Assembly: GCF_020639365.1 (NCBI RefSeq)
Contig: NZ_JAINUL010000001.1
Location: forward strand, 4,119,309-4,183,308
DNA length: 64,000 nucleotides
Direction of reading: 5' to 3'
From: Streptomyces flavotricini
Lineage (GTDB): Bacteria; Actinomycetota; Actinomycetes; Streptomycetales; Streptomycetaceae
In this document: positions 9,009 through 17,373 of the stretch, piece after piece
Numbering within the stretch: position 1 is the stretch's first letter
How the letters are laid out: every line of letters starts with the position of its first letter
Notes under the pieces: generated by a model
What the model saw: only the letters and a program-made list of their open reading frames with translations
Databases searched by the model: none
Told to the model about the DNA's origin: nothing
Translations under genes and position numbers: made by a program

Positions 9009-10637
9009 TCAGGCGGCGTCGGCTTTGACCTCGGTTCCGGCTCGGGCTTCGGTTTCGGTGTCCGTGTCGGCCTCGGTTTCCGCCCCGCCTGCGACCAGGC
9101 GGGCGAGTTCGAGGCGCTTGATCTTGGTGGTGGCGGTCTGCGGGACGTCCTCGAGGCGCCACTGGACCGGGGCGGCGAGCTTCGGCAGGCCGATGACCGC
9201 GGACTTCCACGCGATCAGGTCGAGCGGCTTGTCGTCGCGCGTGCAGACGACGGGGACCGGGACGCCGTCCGCGCCGGGGATGATGATGACCTCGATGAGC
9301 TCGTGCAGCCGCGTGAAGAGCTTGTCCTCGATCTCCAGGGTCGAGCCGATGCCCGGGATCTCGTCGACCTCCCGGTCGAGCAGGTGCAGGCAGCCCCACT
9401 TGGTGCGGTAGCCGAGGTCGCCCATGCGCCACCAGCCGTCGTGGACCTGCTTCTCCCAGCGCTCGTGCTCGGAGAGGTAGGTGATGATCCGGCCGTCGGA
9501 CTTGATCTCGATGAAACCGGGGTTCGTCTTGGTGACGGGGTTGCCGTCGCGGCTGACGACGCGGACACCGGTCATGCCGGGGAACGGGGATCCCACGCAG
9601 CGGCCGTCGAAGTCGGCGCCGCCCTTGCGGGTGTAGGTGCGGGCCGCGATCGGGCCGACCTCGCTCTGGCCGTAGGCCTGGGCGAAGAGCGCGTTCTTCC
9701 GCTTGCTCGCCTTGAGCAGGATGCTGACCGTGCGCGGGTGGATCGCGTCGAAGGTCGAGCTGAAGTACTTGACGTTGGCGAGCGGGCCGCGGGGGTCCTC
9801 GGCCAGCGCCTCCCAGCGCAGGAACGTGTTGGGGTGGGCCTCGATGAACCCGGGCGGGACCTGGGCGAAGATGTCGCCGACGGTCTCCGGGTCGTCCTCC
9901 TTGAGCACGATGAGGGTGTGGCCCTGGAGGATCGAGATCGGCATGGCCGTGAACATCCGCGAGTGGACGAACGACACGTGGACCGCGACCGGTTCACGCT
10001 TGGGGACGGCCGAGAAGACGGTCGCCTGCGGGCGGTAGCGGGCCTCGAAGGTGTGACCGGTGTGGACGGCGAGCTTCGGGGTGCCGGTGGTGCCAGAGGT
10101 GTGCGTGATCAGGGTGGGGTGATCCGGCGGCATCGGGATGGCCGGGACGCGGGTGACACCGGCGAGCGAGGCCAGTTCGACGGCCTTGCCGAAGGAACCC
10201 TTGGTCAGCAGCACCTCGGCCGTGATGTCGAAGATCTCGGCCGGCAGGTTGTTGTCGAGCTTTTCCTGGTCGGTGATCAGGAAGGGGTGGTCGATGCGGC
10301 GGACGAGCGTCGCGACCGTCTCGCCGTCCAGCTTCGGGGACAGCAGGGCCGGGATCGCGCCGATGCGGGCGATCGCGCAGGCCAGCAGCGAGATGTCGAA
10401 GCCGTCGGACTTGTGCACGACGACGTGGTGGTTGGGCCGTACGCCGACCGACCACAGGCGGGAGGCGAAGTCGTCGATCAGATCCGCGAGTTCGGTGAAG
10501 GTGGGGCGGCGCCCGAGCTGCGGGGCGATGTCCAGGTCGTGGTCCATGACCACGAGGCCCGCGGGGGTGCGGGCGGCCGCTCGGTCGAAGAGCGTACCCA
10601 GCCGGATGCCCTTGTTTCCTATGCGCTGGAGAAGCAT
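9009..10637 (-). CDS. AMP-forming acyl-CoA synthetase/ligase-like enzyme; candidate diazotase or aryl-acid ligase
   Basis: 542 residues of the ANL superfamily: A3 loop THTSGTTGTPK (near 190), A5 YGQSEVGP (near 320), A7 MGDLGYR (near 410), and the A10 lysine region TTTKIKRLEL near the end. It therefore should adenylate a substrate. Next to CreE/CreD-like genes, ligases of this family (CreM, AvaA6) have been shown to use ATP and nitrous acid to diazotise aromatic amines, so that is the favoured role; activation of 3-hydroxyanthranilate as an acyl-adenylate or CoA ester is the alternative. The last 30 residues are a low-complexity Glu/Thr/Ala tail. A 93-bp gap separates it from the creE-like gene. 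Confidence 0.65.
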   Translation of the reverse strand: MLLQRIGNKGIRLGTLFDRAAARTPAGLVVMDHDLDIAPQLGRRPTFTELADLIDDFASRLWSVGVRPNHHVVVHKSDGFDISLLACAIARIGAIPALLSPKLDGETVATLVRRIDHPFLITDQEKLDNNLPAEIFDITAEVLLTKGSFGKAVELASLAGVTRVPAIPMPPDHPTLITHTSGTTGTPKLAVHTGHTFEARYRPQATVFSAVPKREPVAVHVSFVHSRMFTAMPISILQGHTLIVLKEDDPETVGDIFAQVPPGFIEAHPNTFLRWEALAEDPRGPLANVKYFSSTFDAIHPRTVSILLKASKRKNALFAQAYGQSEVGPIAARTYTRKGGADFDGRCVGSPFPGMTGVRVVSRDGNPVTKTNPGFIEIKSDGRIITYLSEHERWEKQVHDGWWRMGDLGYRTKWGCLHLLDREVDEIPGIGSTLEIEDKLFTRLHELIEVIIIPGADGVPVPVVCTRDDKPLDLIAWKSAVIGLPKLAAPVQWRLEDVPQTATTKIKRLELARLVAGGAETEADTDTETEARAGTEVKADAA

Positions 10638-10682
10638 GGCCTCGTTCTCTCAAGAGTGTCTTCGATGGCGTACGGGGAGTGG

Positions 10683-10712
10683 GCCGGCACCGGGAGGGAG
10701 GCCGGTGCCGGC
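10683..10712 (-). terminator. Hairpin downstream of the SRPBCC gene
   Basis: Perfect 11-bp stem (10683-10693 with 10702-10712) and 8-nt loop lying in the 97-bp gap between the SRPBCC gene and the ligase gene, both minus strand. No T-tract follows, so it may attenuate or stabilise mRNA rather than fully stop transcription. Confidence 0.45.
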
Positions 10713-10734
10713 GTCCGGGTGCGACAACGCAGGC

Positions 10735-11277
10735 TCAGCGGCCTTCGACGACGTCGCGGATGCGGGCGAGGGTGGCGTCGAGGTCCCCTTCGAGCTTCTC
10801 GGTCCAGTCGGTGATGAACTGCTTGCGCTGGACCTCGTCGAGGTCGGCGACGATCTTGTGGATGCCGGCCGTCGCCTTGCCCATGCGGAAGTGGTGGACG
10901 AGGACCGAGCCCTCCTGGGCCGGCTCGATGTCGAAGCCCCAGATGGACTCCTGGTCCTCCTGGGCGTGGGTCAACATCACCCAGCGGAAGGTGCGGCCGG
11001 GCTCGGCCGCCGTGATGCGGGCCTCGGTGTACCAGGTGCCGCGGACCAGCGGGGCCCAGCCGACGACGTCCTCGGCGCGCAGGTTCTCGCCGCGGAAAAT
11101 CGCACCGACGCTGGAGGGTTCACCGGAAATCCACTCGCCACCCTGGCATTCCGGGCTCCACTCGGCGCTCCGGGTCAGGTCGCTGACGACGTCGTAGATC
11201 TCCTGCGCGGTGGCCGCGACGGGAATGTCCGCGCGGACCTCGAAAAGCGGGGTCGAGTCGATGATGGAGTTCGTCAT
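10735..11277 (-). CDS. SRPBCC-family protein (polyketide cyclase/dehydrase-like)
   Basis: 180 residues from the ATG at 11277. The sequence has the START/Bet v1-like pattern of cyclase/dehydrase proteins: an N-terminal strand and helix (VAATAQEIYDVVSDL), a W-x-PEC segment, and a long C-terminal amphipathic helix (about 140-180). These proteins form a hydrophobic cavity for aromatic or lipid ligands and may act as cyclases, dehydratases or binding proteins. It is the promoter-proximal gene of the leftward group containing the ligase and the CreE/CreD-like genes. There is no polyketide synthase nearby, so a classical aromatase role is unlikely. The substrate is not predictable. Confidence 0.75.
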   Translation of the reverse strand: MTNSIIDSTPLFEVRADIPVAATAQEIYDVVSDLTRSAEWSPECQGGEWISGEPSSVGAIFRGENLRAEDVVGWAPLVRGTWYTEARITAAEPGRTFRWVMLTHAQEDQESIWGFDIEPAQEGSVLVHHFRMGKATAGIHKIVADLDEVQRKQFITDWTEKLEGDLDATLARIRDVVEGR

Positions 11278-11382
11278 GGCCGAAATACTGCTGCTCGGAC
11301 ATTCACCACTCAAGGCTCTTATCGCGGGTCCATCAGGTCTTTTACCCGTGTATCGCACAAGGAAAATGAAGGCATGCCGGAA

Positions 11383-11412
11383 CGGCGCCGCGACAATGGT
11401 TCCGCGGCGCCG
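11383..11412 (-). terminator. GC hairpin between oxidoreductase and SRPBCC genes
   Basis: A 10-bp inverted repeat (11383-11392 with 11403-11412), 10-nt loop, follows the stop of the minus-strand quinone oxidoreductase gene at 11441. The arms are also partly self-palindromic, so the structure is plausible but not certain. The rest of the gap to 11278 should hold the promoter of the SRPBCC gene. Confidence 0.35.
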
Positions 11413-11440
11413 CCGACAGTGTTTTCCGCAGCTTTATCCG

Positions 11441-12421
11441 TCAGGAACGGGCGCGCAGCACCAGCTTTCCCGTCACCTTGCCCTCGTCCAGCAGGCGGTG
11501 CGCTTCGGCCGCTTCCGACAGCGGCAGCACCTCCGTGCCGCGCGGCCGCAGCAGCCCGGCCGCCGTCAGCCTGTTGACGTGGGCCGCCGCCGCGGCCAGC
11601 CGGCCGGCGGTGGCGTGCGAGATCGCGAAACCGCGGACCGAACAGTCCTTGAGGTAGAGCGGGCCCACGGGCAGCACGGGACGGGTGCGCATGCCCGAGA
11701 GCAGCACGATCCGGCCGCGGCTCGCGAGCAGGTCCACCGCGGTCTCGAGGTCGTTGCGGGCCGAGGTGTCGACGTGGATGTCCACCCCGCCCGGGGCGAG
11801 CTCGCGGATCCGGCCCGGCACGTCGGAGTCGTTGTAGTCGATGACCTCGGCCGCGCCGAGCTCCCGTACGTAGTCGAAGTCGCGCGGCGAGGACGTCGCG
11901 ATGACCCGGGCTCCGGCGTGCGCGGCCATCGTGACCAGCGCACTGCCCACGTTGCCCGCGGCCCCGAGCACCAGGACGGTGTCGCCGGCGGCGACCTGGC
12001 CCTGGTCGAAGAGGGCGAGGTAGGCCGTCACGGCCGGGTGCGCGAGGGCGACCGCGTCCACCGGGTCCACCCCCTCGGGCAGCGGGTAGAGCCGCTCGGC
12101 CGGGACGACGGCCAGCTCGGCGGCGGCGCCCTGGCGGCCGTCGTGCCCGAGGCTGTTGCACCAGACCCGGTCCCCCGGCGCGAAGCGGTGGGCGACCGCG
12201 GGACCGGCGGAGCGCACGGTCCCCACGAGGTCCCGGCCGATCACGAAGGGGAAGTCGAGCGGGGTGCGCCAGGCACCCGAGCGGACGAAGGTGTCGACGT
12301 GGTTGACGGAGACGACGTCGACCTCGACGAGCACGTCGGACGGCCCCGGCTGCGGAGCGGGCAGCTCACCGAAGCGGATGAGCTCCGCGGGACCCAACTG
12401 TTCGATATAGGCGGCATGCAT
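11441..12421 (-). CDS. Medium-chain dehydrogenase/reductase, quinone oxidoreductase type
   Basis: 326 residues of the zinc-independent MDR family. The NADPH-binding motif GAAGNVGSALV lies near residue 155, and the structural zinc cysteines of alcohol dehydrogenases are absent. Such enzymes reduce quinones or activated C=C bonds with NADPH. The start ATG is at 12421 (MHAAYIEQL). It is divergent from the DAHP synthase gene at 12647, with a 225-bp shared promoter region. In this cluster it could reduce a quinone-imine or dihydro-aromatic intermediate, or protect against a reactive product; this is inference. Confidence 0.78.
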   Translation of the reverse strand: MHAAYIEQLGPAELIRFGELPAPQPGPSDVLVEVDVVSVNHVDTFVRSGAWRTPLDFPFVIGRDLVGTVRSAGPAVAHRFAPGDRVWCNSLGHDGRQGAAAELAVVPAERLYPLPEGVDPVDAVALAHPAVTAYLALFDQGQVAAGDTVLVLGAAGNVGSALVTMAAHAGARVIATSSPRDFDYVRELGAAEVIDYNDSDVPGRIRELAPGGVDIHVDTSARNDLETAVDLLASRGRIVLLSGMRTRPVLPVGPLYLKDCSVRGFAISHATAGRLAAAAAHVNRLTAAGLLRPRGTEVLPLSEAAEAHRLLDEGKVTGKLVLRARS

Positions 12422-12508
12422 GGTCCGGATTCTGTTCGCAACGGCCGTCCCGGGAAAGCCCGTGCCGCTTTTCAGTCAGGTGTGAGTTAACCGATCACGG
12501 ACGGCTTT

Positions 12509-12533
12509 GTCAGGTGCGGCCGCGACACCTGAC
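12509..12533. promoter_or_regulatory. 8-bp palindrome in divergent promoter region
   Basis: GTCAGGTG (12509-12516) and CACCTGAC (12526-12533) form a perfect inverted repeat with a 9-bp spacer. It sits midway between the divergent starts at 12421 and 12647. The size is what a dimeric repressor operator would need, but no TetR or MarR gene is visible in the window. A cruciform or leader hairpin is the alternative. Confidence 0.4.
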
Positions 12534-12646
12534 GGAGTTCCCATTGACGGGTGGGGCCCGCTCCAATTACCCAGCAGCATCGATAATCCGCCACCCCTCA
12601 GTTCTGCCCATACGCCAGACTTGGGCCCATTTCCTGGGAGTTTCCT

Positions 12647-13819
12647 GTGGTTACAGCTTCACTCACCGTCAGAAAAGCGTCGGCCCTCCAACAGCCCGAC
12701 TGGGCCGATTTCCCCGAACTGGCCAAGGTGAAGGACGATCTTTCCCAGCGTCCCGCTTTGGTCAATGCCGGAGACGTCCGCCGTCTGCGGTCCCACCTCG
12801 CCCGGGTCGCCTCGGGCGAGGCCTTCGTGGTGCAGGCGGGCGACTGCGCCGAGGACCCGTCGGAGTGCGACGCCGGCTACATCGCGCGCAAGTCCGCCCT
12901 CCTCGACATGCTCGCCGGCACGTTGAAGATGATCACGCACAAGCCGGTGGTCCGGATCGGCCGGCTCGCCGGCCAGTTCGCCAAGCCGCGCTCGCGCCCG
13001 ACCGAGGTCGTGGACGGGGTGGAACTGCCCGTGTACCGCGGCCACATGGTCAACGGCCCCGAGGCCGGCCTGGCCGACCGCCTCCCCGACCCGTTCCGCC
13101 TGCTCTCCGGCTACCGCTCCGCCGCGCAGGCCATGGCCCACCTCGGCTGGACCGACCCGGCCCGCCGCTCCGGCATCTGCCCGCCGGTGTGGACCAGCCA
13201 CGAGGCACTGCTCCTGGACTACGAACTGCCCATGATGCGCTGGGACGAGGAGGGCAGCCCGCTGCTGACCTCGACCCACTTCCCGTGGATCGGCGAGCGC
13301 ACCCGCCAGATCGACGGACCCCACGTGGACATGCTGGCCGGGGTCGTCAACCCCGTCGCCTGCAAGGTGGGCCCCTCGATGGAGCCGGAGGAGCTCATCG
13401 AGCTCTGCCGGCGCCTCGACCCGTGGCGCGAGCCCGGCCGCCTCACCCTGATCGCCCGCATGGGCGCCGACCTGGTCGCCGAGCGCCTGCCCGCGCTCGT
13501 CGACGCGGTGCGGCAGGCCGGACACCCGGTGATCTGGCTGACCGACCCCATGCACGGCAACACCTTCTCCGCCCCCGGCGGTCACAAGACCCGTCTGGTC
13601 GACACCGTCGTCAAGGAGATCCAGGGCTTCCAGGCCGCAGTCGCCCAGGGCGGCGGGATCGCGGGCGGTCTGCACCTGGAGACCACCCCGGACGACGTCA
13701 CCGAGTGCGCGACCGGTGAGGACCAGCTGCACACGGTCGGAGACAAGTACACGAGCCTGTGCGACCCCCGCCTCAACCCGAACCAGGCCTACGCCGTGGT
13801 GACGCAATGGCGAGCCTGA
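12647..13819 (+). CDS. Class II 3-deoxy-D-arabino-heptulosonate-7-phosphate (DAHP) synthase, PhzC-like
   Basis: 390 residues from a GTG at 12647 with GGGAG six bases upstream. Class II motifs are intact: QAGDCAED near 56-63, the phosphoenolpyruvate-binding region around RMGADLVAERLP near 280, and DPMHGNT near 302. It condenses phosphoenolpyruvate and erythrose-4-phosphate, the first shikimate step. It is shorter than the ~460-residue housekeeping plant/actinobacterial enzyme and similar to the PhzC type that lacks extra regulatory segments, fitting a role in boosting chorismate for the next three genes. First gene of a four-gene plus-strand operon. Confidence 0.88.
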   Translation: MVTASLTVRKASALQQPDWADFPELAKVKDDLSQRPALVNAGDVRRLRSHLARVASGEAFVVQAGDCAEDPSECDAGYIARKSALLDMLAGTLKMITHKPVVRIGRLAGQFAKPRSRPTEVVDGVELPVYRGHMVNGPEAGLADRLPDPFRLLSGYRSAAQAMAHLGWTDPARRSGICPPVWTSHEALLLDYELPMMRWDEEGSPLLTSTHFPWIGERTRQIDGPHVDMLAGVVNPVACKVGPSMEPEELIELCRRLDPWREPGRLTLIARMGADLVAERLPALVDAVRQAGHPVIWLTDPMHGNTFSAPGGHKTRLVDTVVKEIQGFQAAVAQGGGIAGGLHLETTPDDVTECATGEDQLHTVGDKYTSLCDPRLNPNQAYAVVTQWRA

Positions 13820-13838
13820 ACCAGCAGGGAGATTGGAC

Positions 13839-14609
13839 ATGGAGAACAAGGTCGCCCTCGTCACAGGAGCCGCGGGAGGCATCGGTCTGGCCGTAGCCCG
13901 CCTGCTCGCCGAGGAGGGCGCGACGGTGGCCGCCATCGACCGCGACGCCGAGAGGCTGCGCGAATCGGTGGAGAAGCTCGCCGCCGACGGGCTGGACGTC
14001 CACGCCCACCCGGCCGACGTCACCGTCACCGAACAGGTCGAGTCGGTCGTGGACACCGTCGAATCCGAACTCGGGCCGGTGGACTTCCTCGTCAACACGG
14101 CGGGGATCCTGCGCCTGGGCGAGGTACGGGACTTCAGCGACGAGGACTGGCTGCAGACCTTCGAGGTCAACGTCAGCGGCGTCTTCCGGCTGTCCCGCGC
14201 CGCCGTCAACCGGATGGTCCCCCGCAACCGCGGGGCCATCGTCACCGTCGCCTCGAACGCGGCCGGTACCCCGCGTACCGCCATGGCCGCGTACGGCGCG
14301 TCGAAAGCCGCCGCGACCATGCTCACCAAGACGCTCGGCCTCGAAGTGGCCAAGCACAACATCCGCTGCAACGTCGTCGCCCCCGGGTCCACCGACACGG
14401 CGATGCTCGCCTCCATGTGGGAGGACGAGCAGGGCCCCGCGAAGACCATCGCGGGCAGCCCCGAGTCCTTCAAGGTCGGCATCCCGCTGAGCAAGCTCGC
14501 CCGCACCACCGACATCGCCGAATCCGTGCTCTTCCTGCTCTCCGACCGCGCGGCGCACATCACCCTGCACGTCCTCACCGTGGACGGCGGCGCCACGCTC
14601 GGCGCGTGA
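13839..14609 (+). CDS. SDR dehydrogenase, 2,3-dihydro-aromatic acid dehydrogenase type (EntA-like)
   Basis: 256 residues. It has the NAD-binding TGAAGGIG motif at the N-terminus, NTAG near 85-90, and the catalytic YxxxK in AYGASKAA near 150. The length and sequence style match 2,3-dihydro-2,3-dihydroxybenzoate dehydrogenases (EntA/DhbA). With PhzD and PhzE homologues beside it, the likely substrate is trans-2,3-dihydro-3-hydroxyanthranilate, oxidised to 3-hydroxyanthranilate. ATG 13839 was chosen over the TTG six bases earlier because GGGAG lies 7 bases upstream. Nineteen bases separate it from the DAHP synthase gene. Confidence 0.85.
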   Translation: MENKVALVTGAAGGIGLAVARLLAEEGATVAAIDRDAERLRESVEKLAADGLDVHAHPADVTVTEQVESVVDTVESELGPVDFLVNTAGILRLGEVRDFSDEDWLQTFEVNVSGVFRLSRAAVNRMVPRNRGAIVTVASNAAGTPRTAMAAYGASKAAATMLTKTLGLEVAKHNIRCNVVAPGSTDTAMLASMWEDEQGPAKTIAGSPESFKVGIPLSKLARTTDIAESVLFLLSDRAAHITLHVLTVDGGATLGA

Positions 14610-14716
14610 GCCCGCCCCGCCCACACCACCCGACCCGCTCCACCGGCTCCACCCGCTCCACCCGTCCATCCACCCTGCGCACCCGCTTTGAGGATCAGAC
14701 ATCCGAGAGGACAGTC

Positions 14717-15340
14717 ATGGCCGGCATACCGACCATCGAGCCCTATCCCCTCCCGACCGCGGGAGACATCCCCCCGTCCATACCGCAGTGGACCTTCGAC
14801 CCTGACCGGGCCGTACTGCTCGTCCACGACATGCAGCGCTACTTCCTCGCGCCCTTCCCCCAGGCGCTGCGCGCCGAGCTGACCGACAACGCCGCGCTGC
14901 TGCGGGAGCACTTCAAGGCCCACGGCGCCCCCGTCGCCTACACCGCCCAGCCGGGCGGCATGACCCCCGAGCAGCGCGGGCTGCTCGCGGACATCTGGGG
15001 CCCGGGGATGCGGACGACGCCCGAGGACCGTGAGGTCGTCCCCGCGCTCGCACCCGACCCCGGGGACTGGGTCTGCACCAAGTGGCGCTACAGCGCCTTC
15101 TTCAACACCGACCTGCTGGAGCGCATGCGCGCCGCCGGCCGGGACCAGCTCGTCATCTGCGGTGTCTACGCGCACGTCGGCGTGCTGACCACGGCCATCG
15201 AGTCCTTCAGCCACGACATCCAGACCTTCCTGGTCGCGGACGCGATCGGCGACTTCACCGAGCTGGAGCACCGGCTGGCCATCGACTACGCGTCCAAGCG
15301 CTGCGCGGTCGTCACCACCGCCAAGGAGATCGCAGGATGA
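14717..15340 (+). CDS. phzD: Isochorismatase-family hydrolase, PhzD-like
   Basis: 207 residues, the same length as PhzD. The catalytic aspartate is in VHDMQRYF near residue 36-40, the lysine in TKWRYSAF near 122, and GVYAHVG near 155-161 has glycine where the cysteine hydrolases carry their nucleophile, as in true isochorismatase/PhzD enzymes. PhzD removes pyruvate from 2-amino-2-deoxyisochorismate (ADIC) to give trans-2,3-dihydro-3-hydroxyanthranilate. Its stop overlaps the PhzE-like start (ATGA), so the two consecutive enzymes are translationally coupled. Confidence 0.88.
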   Translation: MAGIPTIEPYPLPTAGDIPPSIPQWTFDPDRAVLLVHDMQRYFLAPFPQALRAELTDNAALLREHFKAHGAPVAYTAQPGGMTPEQRGLLADIWGPGMRTTPEDREVVPALAPDPGDWVCTKWRYSAFFNTDLLERMRAAGRDQLVICGVYAHVGVLTTAIESFSHDIQTFLVADAIGDFTELEHRLAIDYASKRCAVVTTAKEIAG

Positions 15341-17241
15341 CCTCGCCCCTGCTGGCCCGCGTCCTGGGCCCCAATCCGCCCCCCTTCGCCCTCCTCTACC
15401 GCCCGGAAGCCACCGGTCCGGGGATCCTCGACGTCATCGTCGGCGAGAGCGCCACCGTGGACTCGCTGGCGCAGCTGCGTGCGTCGGGTGCCGCGGGCAC
15501 CGCGGCCGCGCCGGCCGGCGACGGCTCCCGGCACGAGGTGCTCGCGCTGATCCCGTACCGGCAGATCTCCGAACGGGGCTTCGCCGCCCCCGCGGAGGAC
15601 ACCCCGCTGGTCGCGATGACCGTCACCGGGCAGGAGCAGATCTCGCTGGTCGAGGCGCTCGCCCGGATCCCCGACCTGCCGATCGATCTCGAAGGAGGGG
15701 CGTTCGACGTCTCCGACGAGGAGTACGCGGACACCGTGCGCCGGGTGATCTCCGACGAGATCGGCGAGGGCGCGGGCGCCAACTTCGTCCTCAAGCGCTC
15801 CTGGACCACCGGGATCCGCGCGTACTCCACCGGGCACGCGCTGACCCTCTTCCGGCGGCTGCTGGAAAGGGAGTCGGGCGCGTACTGGACCTTCGTCGTG
15901 CACACCGGCGAGCGCACCCTCGTCGGCGCCAGTCCCGAGCGGCACGTCAGCCTGCGCCAGGGCACCGCCGTCATGAACCCGATCAGCGGCACGTACCGCT
16001 ATCCGGCGGCCGGGCCCTCGCTGCCGGAGGTGATGGACTTCCTCGCCGACACCAAGGAGGTCGACGAGCTCTACATGGTGGTGGACGAGGAACTGAAGAT
16101 GATGGCCCGGATCTGCGAGGGCGGTGCCCGCGTCGACGGTCCGTACCTCAAGGAGATGGCCCGCCTCGCCCACACCGAGTACTTCATCGAGGGCCGCAGC
16201 ACGCGGCCCCCGGAGGAGATCCTGCGCGAGACCCTGTTCGCCCCGACCGTCACCGGCAGCCCGCTGGAGAGCGCCGCCCAGGTGATCGCCAAGTACGAGC
16301 CCCAGGGCCGTGGTTACTACAGCGGCGTGCTGGCCCTGATCGGCCGCGACGAGCAGGGCGGGGACGCGCTGGACTCCTCGATCCTGATCCGCACGGCCGA
16401 CATCGGCGCCGGCGGCGAGGTCCGCATCGGGGTCGGCGCCACCCTGGTGCGCCACTCCGACCCCTGGTCGGAGGTGGCCGAGACCGCGGCCAAGGCGGCC
16501 GGGCTGCTCGCGGCCCTCGAATCGGGGGCGGGCAAGACCCGGTTCGCCTCCCACCCCACCGTCCGCGCGGCACTGGAGGACCGCAACCGCACGATCGCCG
16601 GCTACTGGCTCAAGGAGGACCAGGACCGTGCGGCCGTCGATCCGGAGCTGGCCGGCCGGAGCGTCCTGGTGATCGACGCCGAGGACACGTTCACGGCGAT
16701 GATCGCCCGCCAACTGGACTCGATCGGGCTGGACGTGACGATCCGCCGGTACGACGAGTCGTACTCCTTCGACGGGCACGACCTGGTGGTGATGGGCCCC
16801 GGCCCGGGCGACCCCCGGGACGGCTCCCACCCCAAGATCGCCCATCTGCGCGCGGCGGTACGGAACCTGCTGGACGAGCGGCGGCCCTTCCTGGCCGTCT
16901 GCCTCAGCCACCAAGTGCTGTCCACGGCGCTCGGCTTCGACCTGGTCCGCCGCGACGAACCCAACCAGGGCGTGCAGAAGGAGATCGACTTCTTCGGCAG
17001 GCCCGAACGGGTCGGTTTCTACAACACCTTCGCCGCCCGTTCCCTGGTCGACTCGGCCGTGATCCCCGGTGTCGGGCTCGTGGACATCAGCCGCGATCCG
17101 CAGACGGGGGAGGTGCACGCGCTGCGCGGCCCGCACTTCGCCTCGATGCAGTTCCACGCCGAATCGGTGCTGACCCAGAACGGGCCGCGCATCACCGGGG
17201 ACCTCCTGGCCTCGCTGACCGCGCGGATGCTCGCCGCCTGA
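15337..17241 (+). CDS. phzE: 2-amino-2-deoxyisochorismate (ADIC) synthase, PhzE-like
   Basis: 634 residues, close to PhzE's 637. An anthranilate-synthase-type chorismate domain occupies about residues 1-420 and a class I glutamine amidotransferase domain about 440-634, with the nucleophile in AVCLSHQVL and the His/Glu pair in FHAES. The fused order, and the CLSHQ rather than CLGHQ motif, agree with PhzE. With a PhzD homologue upstream the product should be ADIC rather than anthranilate. No phzF, phzA/B or phzG gene is seen, so the route should stop at 3-hydroxyanthranilate and not go on to phenazines. Confidence 0.88.
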   Translation: MTSPLLARVLGPNPPPFALLYRPEATGPGILDVIVGESATVDSLAQLRASGAAGTAAAPAGDGSRHEVLALIPYRQISERGFAAPAEDTPLVAMTVTGQEQISLVEALARIPDLPIDLEGGAFDVSDEEYADTVRRVISDEIGEGAGANFVLKRSWTTGIRAYSTGHALTLFRRLLERESGAYWTFVVHTGERTLVGASPERHVSLRQGTAVMNPISGTYRYPAAGPSLPEVMDFLADTKEVDELYMVVDEELKMMARICEGGARVDGPYLKEMARLAHTEYFIEGRSTRPPEEILRETLFAPTVTGSPLESAAQVIAKYEPQGRGYYSGVLALIGRDEQGGDALDSSILIRTADIGAGGEVRIGVGATLVRHSDPWSEVAETAAKAAGLLAALESGAGKTRFASHPTVRAALEDRNRTIAGYWLKEDQDRAAVDPELAGRSVLVIDAEDTFTAMIARQLDSIGLDVTIRRYDESYSFDGHDLVVMGPGPGDPRDGSHPKIAHLRAAVRNLLDERRPFLAVCLSHQVLSTALGFDLVRRDEPNQGVQKEIDFFGRPERVGFYNTFAARSLVDSAVIPGVGLVDISRDPQTGEVHALRGPHFASMQFHAESVLTQNGPRITGDLLASLTARMLAA

Positions 17242-17247
17242 CGCGGC

Positions 17248-17280
17248 GCGGGGCGGTCCGGCCCGCCCGGACCGCCCCGC
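17248..17280 (+). terminator. Strong GC hairpin after phzE
   Basis: Perfect 14-bp stem (17248-17261 with 17267-17280) and 5-nt loop starting 7 bases after the phzE stop. There is no T-run, as is common for Streptomyces terminators. It separates the phz-type operon from the KASIII gene at 17374. Confidence 0.7.
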
Positions 17281-17373
17281 GACCCCGTACCTGACAAGGT
17301 CCCACGGATGCCGTTGTCGGCTTTTCCCGGGGACGGAACCATAAGTTTCACGCAGTGTTGAGGAGTCGTAGAA

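Noticed and set aside
12659..15271. 870-codon minus-strand frame opposite the phz-type cassette
   Set aside because: No ribosome site or motif, and the plus strand encodes three intact enzymes across the same bases.
12647..17241. Full phenazine biosynthetic cluster
   Set aside because: phzF, phzA/B and phzG are absent and an EntA-like dehydrogenase is present instead.
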